Positions 49,723 through 59,441 of a DNA stretch of 64,000 nt are shown in pieces. The notes under the pieces are model-generated. The model was not told the origin of the DNA and ran no database searches. It worked only from the letters and a program-made list of their open reading frames with translations. Position 1 is the stretch's first letter. The number at the start of each line of letters is the position of its first letter. Made by a program: the position numbers and the translations under genes. The DNA comes from Pantoea sp. GD03673 (lineage in GTDB: Bacteria; Pseudomonadota; Gammaproteobacteria; Enterobacterales; Enterobacteriaceae), in contig NZ_JAOCKJ010000008.1 in the NCBI RefSeq assembly GCF_029844725.1, forward strand, positions 1 to 64,000. The letters are read 5' to 3'.

Positions 49723-50595
49723 ATGCACACAGAAATTATTAATATCTGGCCACACGGTGATGCGCCAGGCGCCAGCGACTCACGCGCCGAGCCGCAGATT
49801 GTCGATATGGCAAAAGAATATGAGCCTTACGATCGCGCCGCTACCGGCGTGCGTTGCCCGGAGATGGCGATCTGGCATCCGGTCGAATCAAACGGCATTA
49901 CCCTGCTGGTCGCACCGGGCGGGGGATATCAGCGCGTGATGATCGACCGTGAAGGCAGCGCTCTGGCAACCTTCTTTACATCGATGGGCTATACCCTGGC
50001 CGTCATGACTTATCGTCTGCCTTATGATGGTCATCATGAAGGTGCCGATGCCCCGCTGGCGGATGCGCAGCGTGCGGTTCGCGTTCTGCGTGAACGGGCT
50101 CAGCGTGGCCTGAACGGTAAGTACATTGTGATGATGGGCTTTTCGGCGGGCGGCCACGTAGCGGCCAGTCTGGGAACGCGTTTTGCTGAGAAACTTTATC
50201 CGGTGCAGGATAGCGCAGAAAACTTCTCGCCGCGCCCGGATGCGATGATCCTGGTCTATCCGCTGATCAGCATGCGTGACGGCATCGCCCATGAAGGAGC
50301 CAGAACCCGACTGCTGGGTGCCTGGCCCGATCAGAAAACCATTGAAGCCTACTCAATGGAAACCCGGGTTCATCCGCTGGTGCCGCCGACGCTGTTGATC
50401 CACGCCGCTGACGATGAGTCCGTATCCGTGAATCACAGCATGGCGTTTTTCGGCGCGCTGCGTGAGCATAACGTTCCGGCTGAAGTCCATTTCTATCAGA
50501 AAGGCGGGCACGGATTTGGTATTCGCGGCGTCGCCGATTTGCCCCTTGCCAGCTGGCCGATGTTAGTGACCGAGTGGCTCAGGGCAAAAACCTGA
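49723..50595 (+). CDS. Alpha/beta hydrolase, acetyl-esterase-like
   Basis: A 290-residue alpha/beta hydrolase of the Aes/xylan-esterase type. VAPGGGYQ (66-69) forms the oxyanion hole, GFSAGGH gives the nucleophile Ser141, an Asp in HAADDESV and a His in GGHGFG complete the triad. There is no signal peptide, so it should be cytoplasmic. Carbohydrate esterases that remove acetyl groups from plant sugars have this layout, and kdgK next door would fit that, but the substrate is inferred. E. coli has no gene here; it separates kdgK from yhjJ and meets yhjJ tail-to-tail after three bases. Confidence 0.8.
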   Translation: MHTEIINIWPHGDAPGASDSRAEPQIVDMAKEYEPYDRAATGVRCPEMAIWHPVESNGITLLVAPGGGYQRVMIDREGSALATFFTSMGYTLAVMTYRLPYDGHHEGADAPLADAQRAVRVLRERAQRGLNGKYIVMMGFSAGGHVAASLGTRFAEKLYPVQDSAENFSPRPDAMILVYPLISMRDGIAHEGARTRLLGAWPDQKTIEAYSMETRVHPLVPPTLLIHAADDESVSVNHSMAFFGALREHNVPAEVHFYQKGGHGFGIRGVADLPLASWPMLVTEWLRAKT

Positions 50596-50598
50596 CCG

Positions 50599-52089
50599 TT
50601 AAGCGGCTGGCGGAACGTCTTTGACGTTGCTATCCGGCGGACTGGCTTCATTGCTGGTCGCCGGTGCCGCTGGCGGTGCCATTACTTTGTCCCAGTTGTT
50701 TTGCAGGCTCTTCACGTTGGTCTCTGCTTCGCCTTCCGGCTGAATAAGAACCATCATCAGCTCCTGCGTCAGCTGCTGACGCAGCTCCTGGTTGAGCTGT
50801 TCACGGGTCAGGCCAGCCAGGAAAGTCTGGCGCAGCTTCTGATACTGCTCTGGTGCGATATCGACCACGGCGTTCTGCTGAGAGCGAAGACGCTGGCTCA
50901 TCAGAACATCGGTGTCGGTGCGCGCATAGGTGGTAAACAGTTTGTTCAGCTCCAGCAGCTTCTGCGCCATCAGCGCATCAAACTCCTCCTGCGGTAAGCC
51001 TTTATCACGCACGTTTGCCAGCTCACGCGCCACCAGGTTCATGTTCTGCGCCAGATTTTCGTTGCGCCCATCCATGTTGATGGAGCACTGCGCACGCTGA
51101 TACAGCACACGGCAGTCAAATCCTACCTGAATACCCTGCGCTTTACTGTCGCTGAGCGCACGCTGGACATGCCAGAACAGCGCTTCACGGGCCAGATCAC
51201 CCTGCCAGTAACGCTGCAGATTCTGGGAGTCACGAATCGGTTGCCACGGCGTATCCCATACCAGTGACAGACGATCCTGCGTCATGTTGCTGCTGACCAG
51301 ATTCACCGGCTCGTGTGGCAGCGGCGACAAGGTGGGCAGTGGCGCAGGGGTTTCACGTTTGCCGGTTAACGCCGAGAAGGTTTTGTTGATCTGTTCAGAG
51401 AGGTTACGGCTGTCAACGTTCCCTACCACGTAGAGCGTCATCGCATCCGGGGTATACCACTGATGGTAAAAATCGCTGAGCTGCGTTAAATCAACCGGCG
51501 CACGGGGTTGTGCTGCCGGGTCATGTGCCAGCAGCGCGGAGCCTTTCAGGCGGTAGCGCCACCAGACATCCTGGGGATCTTTCGGCCAGGTCGCCACCGG
51601 ATCAGACGCTTTCAGCGCGGTGTTAACCACCTCTTCGGTGATCGCCATATTGCCTGCCGTGGCCGCCAGCCAGTTCAGCGCTTCTTTCAGCAGCTCGGGG
51701 CGGTTATTCGGCAGGCTCAGATTATATTGGGTGGAATCATAGGAGGCGATGACGGGCGGCAGCGGATGCTGAGGATCCATCGCCTGCTGCCATAGCGCAC
51801 GCTGCTGCTGGGTATCAAGTGCAGTGTTATGCACCATCGCCAGACGCGACAGCAGATGGCTGAAGCCGGTCTGTTGCGCACTTTCAACCAGCGAACCGGT
51901 ATTCACCACCAGCCGCAGTTCAATACGGTCACTGGGGCGCTGCGGTGTGGCCAGTAGCTGCCAGTTAAATCCATTATCCAGCTTGCCTTCCTGCCAGGCC
52001 GGATCCGGTTGCAGCGTTTCTGCCTGGAGACCAAAGCTGCCTGCCAGCACTAATCCACCAACCAAAAGCCGAATTCTGGTGCCCTGCAT
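50599..52089 (-). CDS. yhjJ: M16-like peptidase homologue YhjJ, catalytic site lost
   Basis: A 496-residue periplasmic protein with a signal peptide (GLVLAGSFGLQA) and two M16-type domains. Where active pitrilysins have HxxEH, this protein has GFSHLLSRL: the first His remains but the Glu and second His are replaced, so it should not bind Zn or cut peptides. A central stretch DLTQLSDFYHQWYTPDAMTLYVVGN matches M16 C-terminal domains. The tail is Pro/Ala-rich. Upstream is dctA. Confidence 0.9.
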   Translation of the reverse strand: MQGTRIRLLVGGLVLAGSFGLQAETLQPDPAWQEGKLDNGFNWQLLATPQRPSDRIELRLVVNTGSLVESAQQTGFSHLLSRLAMVHNTALDTQQQRALWQQAMDPQHPLPPVIASYDSTQYNLSLPNNRPELLKEALNWLAATAGNMAITEEVVNTALKASDPVATWPKDPQDVWWRYRLKGSALLAHDPAAQPRAPVDLTQLSDFYHQWYTPDAMTLYVVGNVDSRNLSEQINKTFSALTGKRETPAPLPTLSPLPHEPVNLVSSNMTQDRLSLVWDTPWQPIRDSQNLQRYWQGDLAREALFWHVQRALSDSKAQGIQVGFDCRVLYQRAQCSINMDGRNENLAQNMNLVARELANVRDKGLPQEEFDALMAQKLLELNKLFTTYARTDTDVLMSQRLRSQQNAVVDIAPEQYQKLRQTFLAGLTREQLNQELRQQLTQELMMVLIQPEGEAETNVKSLQNNWDKVMAPPAAPATSNEASPPDSNVKDVPPAA

Positions 52090-52272
52090 GTGAACCCCTA
52101 CTCAAATAATTCAAATATCGTCATCACTGGCGCATATTGCCGCTGTTATTAACGAATCGGCTGATGCCGAATCGCGCTGTTATCCAACAACAAAGTGTTT
52201 GACCACAGGAAGCTCAGGATGTCGCGCAACGAAGTGAAAAACGTCAAAAAAAACAAGTGGGGTTCATTATGC

Positions 52273-52309
52273 AAATGCCCGCTGTCAGGGCAAGCGACAG
52301 CGGGCATTT
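52273..52309. terminator. Hairpin downstream of dctA
   Basis: A 14-bp perfect stem, AAATGCCCGCTGTC/GACAGCGGGCATTT, with a nine-base loop, 27 bases past the dctA stop. The U-runs are only three long on either side, but the stem is strong; it probably ends dctA transcripts. Confidence 0.7.
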
Positions 52310-52335
52310 GTGAGGATTTAAGTGAAATTCAATGA

Positions 52336-53625
52336 TTAAATTGAAGATTCAGACGCTTTATTCTCCTTATTACGGCCAGCCAGCGTGTCGTTAAGCTGTT
52401 TTTGATCCAGCTGATCGACCCACTTCGCCACCACCACGGTCGCCACACCGTTACCGATAAGGTTGGTCAGCGCACGGGCTTCGGACATAAAGCGGTCAAT
52501 ACCGAGTATCAGCGCCAGACCCGCCACCGGCAGATGGCCCACCGCAGAGAGCGTTGCCGCCAGGACGATAAACCCGCTTCCGGTTACCCCTGCTGCGCCT
52601 TTCGAGGAGAGCAGCAGCACCACCAGCAGCGTAATCTGATGGAAGATATCCATGTGGGCATTGGTCGCCTGAGCGATAAAGACCGCCGCCATCGTCAGGT
52701 AAATCGAGGTGCCATCAAGGTTAAAGGAGTAACCGGTGGGGATCACCAGCCCGACTACCGATTTCTTACAGCCCAGCTTCTCCATCTTATCCAGCATGCG
52801 CGGCAGCGCAGACTCGGAAGAGGAAGTACCCAGCACAATCAGCAGCTCTTCTTTGATATAGGCAATGAACTTAAAGATGCTGAACCCGGCAAACAGACGC
52901 GCAATCAGCCCCAGTACGATGACCACAAACAGAACACAGGTAATGTAGAAGCAGATAATCAGCTGGCCAAGCTGCACCAGTGATCCCACGCCATACTTAC
53001 CGATAGTGAATGCCATCGCGCCAAATGCCCCTATCGGTGCCAGACGCATGATCATGTTGATGATGCCGAAAATGACTTTCGAGAAGCTCTCAATCACGTT
53101 GAAAATCAGCGTGCCGGTGTTACCCAGGCGATGCAGGGCAAAACCAAACAGGATGGCAAACAGCAAGACCTGCAGAATGTTGCCGCTGGCAAACGCGCCA
53201 ATCACGCTGTTAGGGATCACGTCCAGCAGGAAAGCGACGATACCCTGCTGCTCTGCCTGCTGGGCGTAAATCGCCACGGCTTTGGCATCCAGCGTGGCAG
53301 GATCAACGTTCATCCCGGCACCTGGCTGCACCACGTTCACCACGATCAGGCCGATAATCAGCGCGATGGTGCTGACAATTTCAAAATAGAGCAGGGCAAC
53401 TGCGCCGGTCCGCCCTACCGCTTTCATGCTTTCCATACCGGCAATGCCGGTCACCACGGTACAGAAAATCACCGGGGCGATAATCATCTTGATTAATTTA
53501 ACAAAGCCATCTCCCAGCGGCTTCATCTGGGTCCCTAACTCCGGGTAAAAATGGCCTAACAAAACGCCGATGCCAATCGCCATCAGCACCTGGAAATAAA
53601 GGCTTTTAAAAAGTGAGGTTTTCAT
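52336..53625 (-). CDS. dctA: C4-dicarboxylate/H+ symporter DctA
   Basis: A 429-residue DAACS-family symporter for succinate, fumarate, malate and aspartate. [22 protein letters not shown] at the N-terminus, the serine-rich re-entrant loop [14 protein letters not shown] and [14 protein letters not shown] are diagnostic. About eight helices plus two hairpins. The roughly 225-base upstream gap contains its promoter and a CCCAGG/CCTGGG hairpin that may end pdeK. Confidence 0.96.
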   Translation of the reverse strand: MKTSLFKSLYFQVLMAIGIGVLLGHFYPELGTQMKPLGDGFVKLIKMIIAPVIFCTVVTGIAGMESMKAVGRTGAVALLYFEIVSTIALIIGLIVVNVVQPGAGMNVDPATLDAKAVAIYAQQAEQQGIVAFLLDVIPNSVIGAFASGNILQVLLFAILFGFALHRLGNTGTLIFNVIESFSKVIFGIINMIMRLAPIGAFGAMAFTIGKYGVGSLVQLGQLIICFYITCVLFVVIVLGLIARLFAGFSIFKFIAYIKEELLIVLGTSSSESALPRMLDKMEKLGCKKSVVGLVIPTGYSFNLDGTSIYLTMAAVFIAQATNAHMDIFHQITLLVVLLLSSKGAAGVTGSGFIVLAATLSAVGHLPVAGLALILGIDRFMSEARALTNLIGNGVATVVVAKWVDQLDQKQLNDTLAGRNKENKASESSI

Positions 53626-53850
53626 AAACAGGTGTCCACTAACGCCGTGAGGTGATGTTGTCGGATTCGTTATTGTGACTGGCGGGCAGCAGAGGTGGCG
53701 CCTGACAGTAACCCGAAAATAACACTCTGTTTACGTGATTAATACAGGGTGACAAACGCCCAGGAAACCCTGGGATCGTAATTCTGAACTGAAACGCTTC
53801 AGCAGGGGGTTTTGTAACTAAAAATCTCGCAAAATCAATGAATCAGGCAA

Positions 53851-55857
53851 TTATTGCGGCGGTGAGGAGTTTGCTATCCACGTCTGGTTGAATCGGCTCA
53901 CCGGCAGCGCTTCTGCGTAGAGGTAGCCCTGACCGATAGCGATACCGCGTGCCAGCAGCCAGTCGCGCTGCTCTGCGGTTTCCACGCCTTCAGCAATCAC
54001 TTCCAGATGGATAATCTCGGCGATGGCCGCCACGATGCGGACCATGGTGTCATCATGCGGCAGTGCCGCCACAAAGCTGCGATCCATCTTCAGTTTGTTA
54101 ACCGGCAATGCTTTCAGCTGATGGAGATAGTTCAGATTGGAGTAGCCCATGCCGAAATCATCCAGCGCCACTGCCACGCCGGTCTGCTGCAACATGCGCA
54201 GCATCAGCATCGCCTGTTCCGCATCGTCAAGCTGCGCCGTTTCTGTCACTTCCAGCACCAGGGTGCCTGGCGCGATACGGTGGCGCGTCAGCAGGGCTTG
54301 CAGATGAGAAACCACGCCGGTATCCCGCAGTTGCACCGCGGAAATATTCACACTCAGCGGCAGCAAAATGCCCTGTCGCTGCCAGCCTGCCAGAATGCGG
54401 CACGCCTCTTCGAACACCCAGCGGCCAATCGCGGTGATCACACCAATCTCTTCAGCACTGGCAATAAACTCTTCGGTCAGACCAAAACTGCCATCAGGCT
54501 GGCGCATACGCAGCAGCGCTTCTGCACCGGTTAACGCGCCGGTGCGCATATCAACCTGGGGTTGCAGGTAGAGGGCAAACTGCTCATCGTGCAGCCCCTG
54601 CAGAATGTCATGCTCCTGGGTCAGACGCTTCTGCGCCCGCTCGGTCAGGGCAGCGTCAAAGAACAGAATCTGATTTTTGCCCTGATGACGGGCCGACATC
54701 ATCGCCGAGGTCGCACGATCAAGCAGCTCGTTAGCGCTCAGCGGCTGATCGTCGCGCAGCGCCAGACCGATGCTGACGTTAGGACGCAGCTGGAGCTGAT
54801 GCAGATTGACCGGCTGATTAAGCCGAATCATCAGATTACGCGCCAGGCGCAGCGCCCGGAACGGGTTACTGGCGCGCTTCATTAACAGCACGAAGTCACT
54901 GACACCGGTCTGCGCCAGCAGGGTGTGGTCATCCAGCGTATTCCGGATTTTCTCCACCAGCGTCAGCATCAGCGTATCGCGCTGTTCATCACTCAATACG
55001 CCGTTAGCTTCCTGCAGGGTTTCAACGCGGATCACCATCAGACCCAGTGGCCGTTCAGGGTTGCACATGAACTGATCGACCAGCGCCAGAAACAGGGTAC
55101 GGTTAGGCAGATCGGTAACAGCAAAATGGGTGGTCAGCCGGCTCATCTCGTCATGAATCGACTCCAGCACCTGCTGATTACGGTTGTAGCTGCGGATCAG
55201 CATGCCGATTTCGTCATCGCGGTGGCTCTGCGGCAGTGTCAGTTTGTGCGTCAGAATCGACTGCGGTGGCAGCTCCTGTAGCTCCCGTGAGAGATTGCGC
55301 AGCGGATGCACCACCAGCCGGTTGATGCACCAGCTGATCGCCACGGAAAGAATCAGCGCCAGCAGCAGATAGGTGATGATCATGGTCGAGAGCGTGCTGA
55401 GAATAAACTGGTAGACACGCGTTGAGTTCGCCTGCAACACCAGATAGGCCAGCGGTTTCGGCATCCCGGTATTTTCAATGGAATAGAGCGGCAGCGTAAT
55501 CTGCACCGGCAGCTCAAACAGGCGTGCCACCAGAAGCGGCACCGGTTTTTCCGTCTCAAAGTCGGCATGCAGTGCCTGGAATGCGTTAGGCAGCACCACA
55601 TCGGCACGCGATAAAATACCGGCAGGTTTCAGTGAATGAAGAATATGTTCGGCCTGAGGAATGTCGGCGCGCAGCACCGCTTCCGACAGCGGCTGGCGGA
55701 CGGTGTGCGCAATATTTTCCATCTGCTGGGCGTAGTCAATCCTGCGCTGCTGCACAAAATGAAACAGTTGGATGACGATAAAGATACTGATGGTGATAAC
55801 CGCAACCAGCGAAACTGTCGCCATCTGCTTTATCGTAAGTGACCGGCTTACGCGCAA
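53851..55857 (-). CDS. pdeK: Membrane c-di-GMP phosphodiesterase PdeK (YhjK/HmsP type)
   Basis: A 668-residue protein: membrane helix near residues 13-33, a periplasmic sensor region, a second helix near 155-180 leading into HAMP, then GGDEF and EAL domains. The GGDEF site is degenerate (TGVSDF), so no cyclase activity is expected. The EAL domain is complete (GAEALLR, DDFGMGYSN, EGVET) and should hydrolyse c-di-GMP. The start is TTG at 55857 with GGAGAG upstream, giving MRVSRSLTIKQM. It lies between dctA and bcsC, as in E. coli. Confidence 0.93.
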   Translation of the reverse strand: MRVSRSLTIKQMATVSLVAVITISIFIVIQLFHFVQQRRIDYAQQMENIAHTVRQPLSEAVLRADIPQAEHILHSLKPAGILSRADVVLPNAFQALHADFETEKPVPLLVARLFELPVQITLPLYSIENTGMPKPLAYLVLQANSTRVYQFILSTLSTMIITYLLLALILSVAISWCINRLVVHPLRNLSRELQELPPQSILTHKLTLPQSHRDDEIGMLIRSYNRNQQVLESIHDEMSRLTTHFAVTDLPNRTLFLALVDQFMCNPERPLGLMVIRVETLQEANGVLSDEQRDTLMLTLVEKIRNTLDDHTLLAQTGVSDFVLLMKRASNPFRALRLARNLMIRLNQPVNLHQLQLRPNVSIGLALRDDQPLSANELLDRATSAMMSARHQGKNQILFFDAALTERAQKRLTQEHDILQGLHDEQFALYLQPQVDMRTGALTGAEALLRMRQPDGSFGLTEEFIASAEEIGVITAIGRWVFEEACRILAGWQRQGILLPLSVNISAVQLRDTGVVSHLQALLTRHRIAPGTLVLEVTETAQLDDAEQAMLMLRMLQQTGVAVALDDFGMGYSNLNYLHQLKALPVNKLKMDRSFVAALPHDDTMVRIVAAIAEIIHLEVIAEGVETAEQRDWLLARGIAIGQGYLYAEALPVSRFNQTWIANSSPPQ

Positions 55858-55973
55858 AAAATTCTCTCCCGACGATGAAAAAAGCTCAGATAGCAGACAG
55901 TACAGGCCCGCCAGTATATCCCATAAACTGACTTTTTTACCGTCTGAAAAGTCCTGCTTTTTACCGGTCCGGG

Positions 55974-58900
55974 TTATTTAAAATCTGCGTAAGGGATCAG
56001 CGGCTGTGGCGGCATATCCAGATCCCCTTCCCAGCCGCCGGCAGCATAGCGCACATAAAGCAGACCGTGGCTCGGCGTGTAATCCTTCGCCTGCTGAATA
56101 TCGACACCCGCACCGATAAACCAGTCTGACGTCAGTCGTCGCTCAACCACCGCCTGCAGCGTGTAGCCCACCCCGCCGCCGGTACTGCTGGCAGAAACGG
56201 GATTACTGGCAAGGGTATAACCCGGATTCACCGGATAGCGCTGCTGTGCATCGGTTTTCGAATGCGACCAGGAGATCGACCCGCCCAGATCAAACGACCA
56301 GTTTTCCGTGCGCTGCCGCCAGGTCACCGGCACAGAAAAGGAGAGATACTGCTGCGGACTGTAGTAGCCGCCCTGGCCGAAGGTGTAATCACTGAGATCC
56401 TTCTGATAGTGCCAGAGCATGCTGTTCAGCCCGACCGTCGCACGCCGGTTGTCGCTGTTGATCAGCTTGTAGTAATAGCCGCCCATCAGGCGCTCGCGGC
56501 TGTTATCAGCGACATTTTTACCGGTGATCTGATGCGCACTGATGTCACCCCAGACGCCATGTGCGCCGCCCTGATCGTAACTCAGTCCGATGCTGCCGCC
56601 CGTTGCCACCACGCCGCCCCAGCTTTTGCCACCGTTGACGGCGGGATCGCGCGTGCCGGCATAAGAAAGCAATGAACTGGCAATCGGCCTGCGTGAAGCG
56701 GTCAGCGTCACACCCAGCTGTTTTACATCCGTTTTCCAGCTCAGCCCGCCGGTCCAGTTAGTGACCTCGAAGCCCAGCGGCGTGGTGCCGAGATCGGCCG
56801 ACCAGGTCGCGTTATGCCAGCCAGCAGCCAGCGCCGTGCCCTTATCGCGCTGGTGAGTCTGGCGACTGCAGCCGCCCGAACTGGCGTCGTCGCAGCTGCC
56901 AAACAGCTCATCGAAGCTGCCGTTTTGGGTGGTAAATGTGCCCGCAGAGACGTCCACCCGATCAAGACGGAAAAAGCCACGGCCATCGGCAAACGGATGT
57001 TCCGCCTGCAGCATGGTGGTGTGCGCCGTAAAATCAGAGATGCCGCCGGTGCCGCTGTTACGGGAATAATCCTGCTGCACCGTCAGCGTAGGCTGCTGCT
57101 GACGGTAGAGATCCGCCGTGTCGCTGCGCAGGCTGCGTTTCAGCCAGTCATCCTGGGGATCGTTGCGGGTCGCACGACTGAGGTTATCCCGGCTGTCGAT
57201 ACCGCTGGCCGTCATCGCCTGACGATAATCGTCCAGCGCCCGTTCAGGCTGCTGCTGCGCACGCGCCAGCCGTGCCGCATCACGGAACACCAGCGCTTTA
57301 TCCTGCGAAGGCGGCAGCGAGGCGACGCGCTGTTTCAGATCGGCAAACAGCACCGCAGCCCGCGTAGTTTCTCCCACGGCCTGCCACGCCAGCGCAGCGC
57401 GGCGATCCTGATTAACACTCGCCTGCACCGGCGGCTGTTGCGCCAGAGCCTGTCGTGCTTCGCGGATGCGCTGCAGGGCAATCAGCGCCTCGACACGCCC
57501 CAGCGCCGCGTCGCCGTTATCCGGCTGGCGCGAGAGCACCTGCTGATAATGCGTCAGCGCCTGCTGCGCGTCACCGCGTTCCAGCGCCCAGTCGGCCAGC
57601 ATCAGGTCGCGTCGGCTGGAAACGGGCTGCTGCGCCAGCAATGTCACTGCCGCCTGCTCCTGCCCTGTAGCACGCAGCGCACCGGCCTGAGCGAAGATCT
57701 GATCCTGCTTCAGGCGATCAGCCAGCTGGCGCATATCGCTGCTCCACTGCGCGTCGGGCAGACGGTGCAGCGTGGCTATTGCCTCGCTGTTGTTGTCATT
57801 GCCCGAATACCAGAGTGCGGTCGCATACAGTGCGGTGGCGTCCTGCGGATGCCGCTGCGGCACTGCACGCATCACCGCATCCGCCTGCTGTCCGGCTCCG
57901 CTGTTACGCAGCGCGCCAGCCAGCCGGTAACTGAGCCAGACGTCATCCGGTGCCAGCGCGAGTGCCTGGCGATATTTCTCTGCGGCCTGCGACCAGCGCG
58001 TCTGCTGCGCCAGGGCATCGGCCTCGGCCCGCAGGCTGTCACTGCGCAGGGCCCGGATGGTGTCGGCCAGGGCACGCTGCTGGGCGGCAGGTAAGGTATC
58101 AATAAATGCCATCTCGCGGGCGGGCGACTCCGCCTGATACAGGCCCGCCAGCCGACGCACCGCCGTGATATTGGTGCCATCCAGCCGCCGGGCGCGCTGC
58201 CACAACTGTTCAGCTGCCGCCATGTCTTTGCGCGCCATCGCCACATCACCCAGGCCAATCAGGGCATAGCTGTCGCTGCTGTCAATTTTTTGCGCCGCAC
58301 GGTAGTGCTGTCCGGCACCCTCGACATCGTGCTGCGCCAGCGCTTTATCGCCCTGCTCAATCGCCAGCCAGTAGCGATTGCTCTGCAACAGTGACTGCCA
58401 TTTGCCGATCAGCGTGCTCTGCTGACCCGCTTTAATGGCACGTTCCAGCCAGAGAATCGCGGCATCACGATGGCCTGCCCGGGCCTGGGTTTGCCCCATC
58501 GCGCCCATCAATTCGGCATCATCGGGATTCGCTTTCAGCGCCCGGTTAAGGGAAGCCATGGCGTTATTCACGTCGCCTGCGTCGACCAGCGCCAGCGCCC
58601 GCATCCGCGCACGATAAGCGGGATCGGCCAGCGTCGTCTGCTGCTTCGCAAGCGCTTCTGCGCCCTGCTGGTGTGCTTCGCCCTCGGTGAACACCGCCAG
58701 ATAAGCCTTAAGCTGCGCCACACTGTCATCGCTGATCGGCTGATTGTTGATCTGCTGCAACCAGAGGTCGGCCGCTGCATTACGCCCGCCCCCGCTCTCC
58801 GCCAGCCGCTTCAGCTGGGCTATCGCCTGACCAGGCTGCTGCCGATCAAATGCCATGCGGGCAATCTGCAGCCCGACCCCGACATTGCCAGGATAGCGTT

Positions 58901-59441
58901 GCTCCAGCGCCTGAAGCTGCTGCCAGACGACATTTTCCTGACCGGGAAGGCGTGACAGCAGCCGCCAGTACTCCAGCGCCGTATTTGGATCGGGAAAGAC
59001 GCCATTGAACAGCGCATCATACGCGCTTTTCGCCTCTGCCAGACGGCCGGAGGTGGCAAGAAGACGCGCCTGCTGCAGCTGCTGTCGGCCCTCAGGCGAC
59101 ATCATGCGCAGGCCCGCAGCAGACTCCCGCGCCGCAGCCGAGTCGGGTGCCAGCCTGTTGAGCTGATCCAGCAGCGTCTGCGCTGTGGTGATATCACCCT
59201 GATGCAGTGCCAGGCGCAGACGCGCCGCCAGCACCTGGGGGTTATCCGGGTCCATCTTCTCCAGCCGGTAAAGCGACTGCTGCACCAGCTCATACTTGTT
59301 GGTGGATTCGCCGATGCGCACCTGGGTCAGCAGCCAGTCAACCGGCGAAACCTGTGGCCCGGACACAGGGGCAGCCTGCCCCGGCAGCGCAGCCAGCACG
59401 CCGAGCAGCACACCCGACCGCAGCAGAGGAAACTTATTCAT
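55974..59441 (-). CDS. bcsC: Cellulose synthase outer-membrane export protein BcsC
   Basis: A 1155-residue precursor with a signal peptide (LLGVLAALPGQAAP). About 700 residues of TPR repeats form the periplasmic scaffold, and a C-terminal outer-membrane beta-barrel (from about 790, for example GGYYSPQQYLSFSVP) ends in an aromatic-rich strand. It exports the glucan made by BcsAB. I chose the ATG at 59441; one at 59447 is also possible. It overlaps the end of bcsB by eight bases. No bcsZ lies between them. Confidence 0.93.
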   Translation of the reverse strand: MNKFPLLRSGVLLGVLAALPGQAAPVSGPQVSPVDWLLTQVRIGESTNKYELVQQSLYRLEKMDPDNPQVLAARLRLALHQGDITTAQTLLDQLNRLAPDSAAARESAAGLRMMSPEGRQQLQQARLLATSGRLAEAKSAYDALFNGVFPDPNTALEYWRLLSRLPGQENVVWQQLQALEQRYPGNVGVGLQIARMAFDRQQPGQAIAQLKRLAESGGGRNAAADLWLQQINNQPISDDSVAQLKAYLAVFTEGEAHQQGAEALAKQQTTLADPAYRARMRALALVDAGDVNNAMASLNRALKANPDDAELMGAMGQTQARAGHRDAAILWLERAIKAGQQSTLIGKWQSLLQSNRYWLAIEQGDKALAQHDVEGAGQHYRAAQKIDSSDSYALIGLGDVAMARKDMAAAEQLWQRARRLDGTNITAVRRLAGLYQAESPAREMAFIDTLPAAQQRALADTIRALRSDSLRAEADALAQQTRWSQAAEKYRQALALAPDDVWLSYRLAGALRNSGAGQQADAVMRAVPQRHPQDATALYATALWYSGNDNNSEAIATLHRLPDAQWSSDMRQLADRLKQDQIFAQAGALRATGQEQAAVTLLAQQPVSSRRDLMLADWALERGDAQQALTHYQQVLSRQPDNGDAALGRVEALIALQRIREARQALAQQPPVQASVNQDRRAALAWQAVGETTRAAVLFADLKQRVASLPPSQDKALVFRDAARLARAQQQPERALDDYRQAMTASGIDSRDNLSRATRNDPQDDWLKRSLRSDTADLYRQQQPTLTVQQDYSRNSGTGGISDFTAHTTMLQAEHPFADGRGFFRLDRVDVSAGTFTTQNGSFDELFGSCDDASSGGCSRQTHQRDKGTALAAGWHNATWSADLGTTPLGFEVTNWTGGLSWKTDVKQLGVTLTASRRPIASSLLSYAGTRDPAVNGGKSWGGVVATGGSIGLSYDQGGAHGVWGDISAHQITGKNVADNSRERLMGGYYYKLINSDNRRATVGLNSMLWHYQKDLSDYTFGQGGYYSPQQYLSFSVPVTWRQRTENWSFDLGGSISWSHSKTDAQQRYPVNPGYTLASNPVSASSTGGGVGYTLQAVVERRLTSDWFIGAGVDIQQAKDYTPSHGLLYVRYAAGGWEGDLDMPPQPLIPYADFK

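Noticed and set aside
53700..53760. CRP site upstream of dctA
   Set aside because: GTGA and TCAC-like words occur, but never with the N6 spacing of the CRP consensus, so the sequence alone does not support a site.
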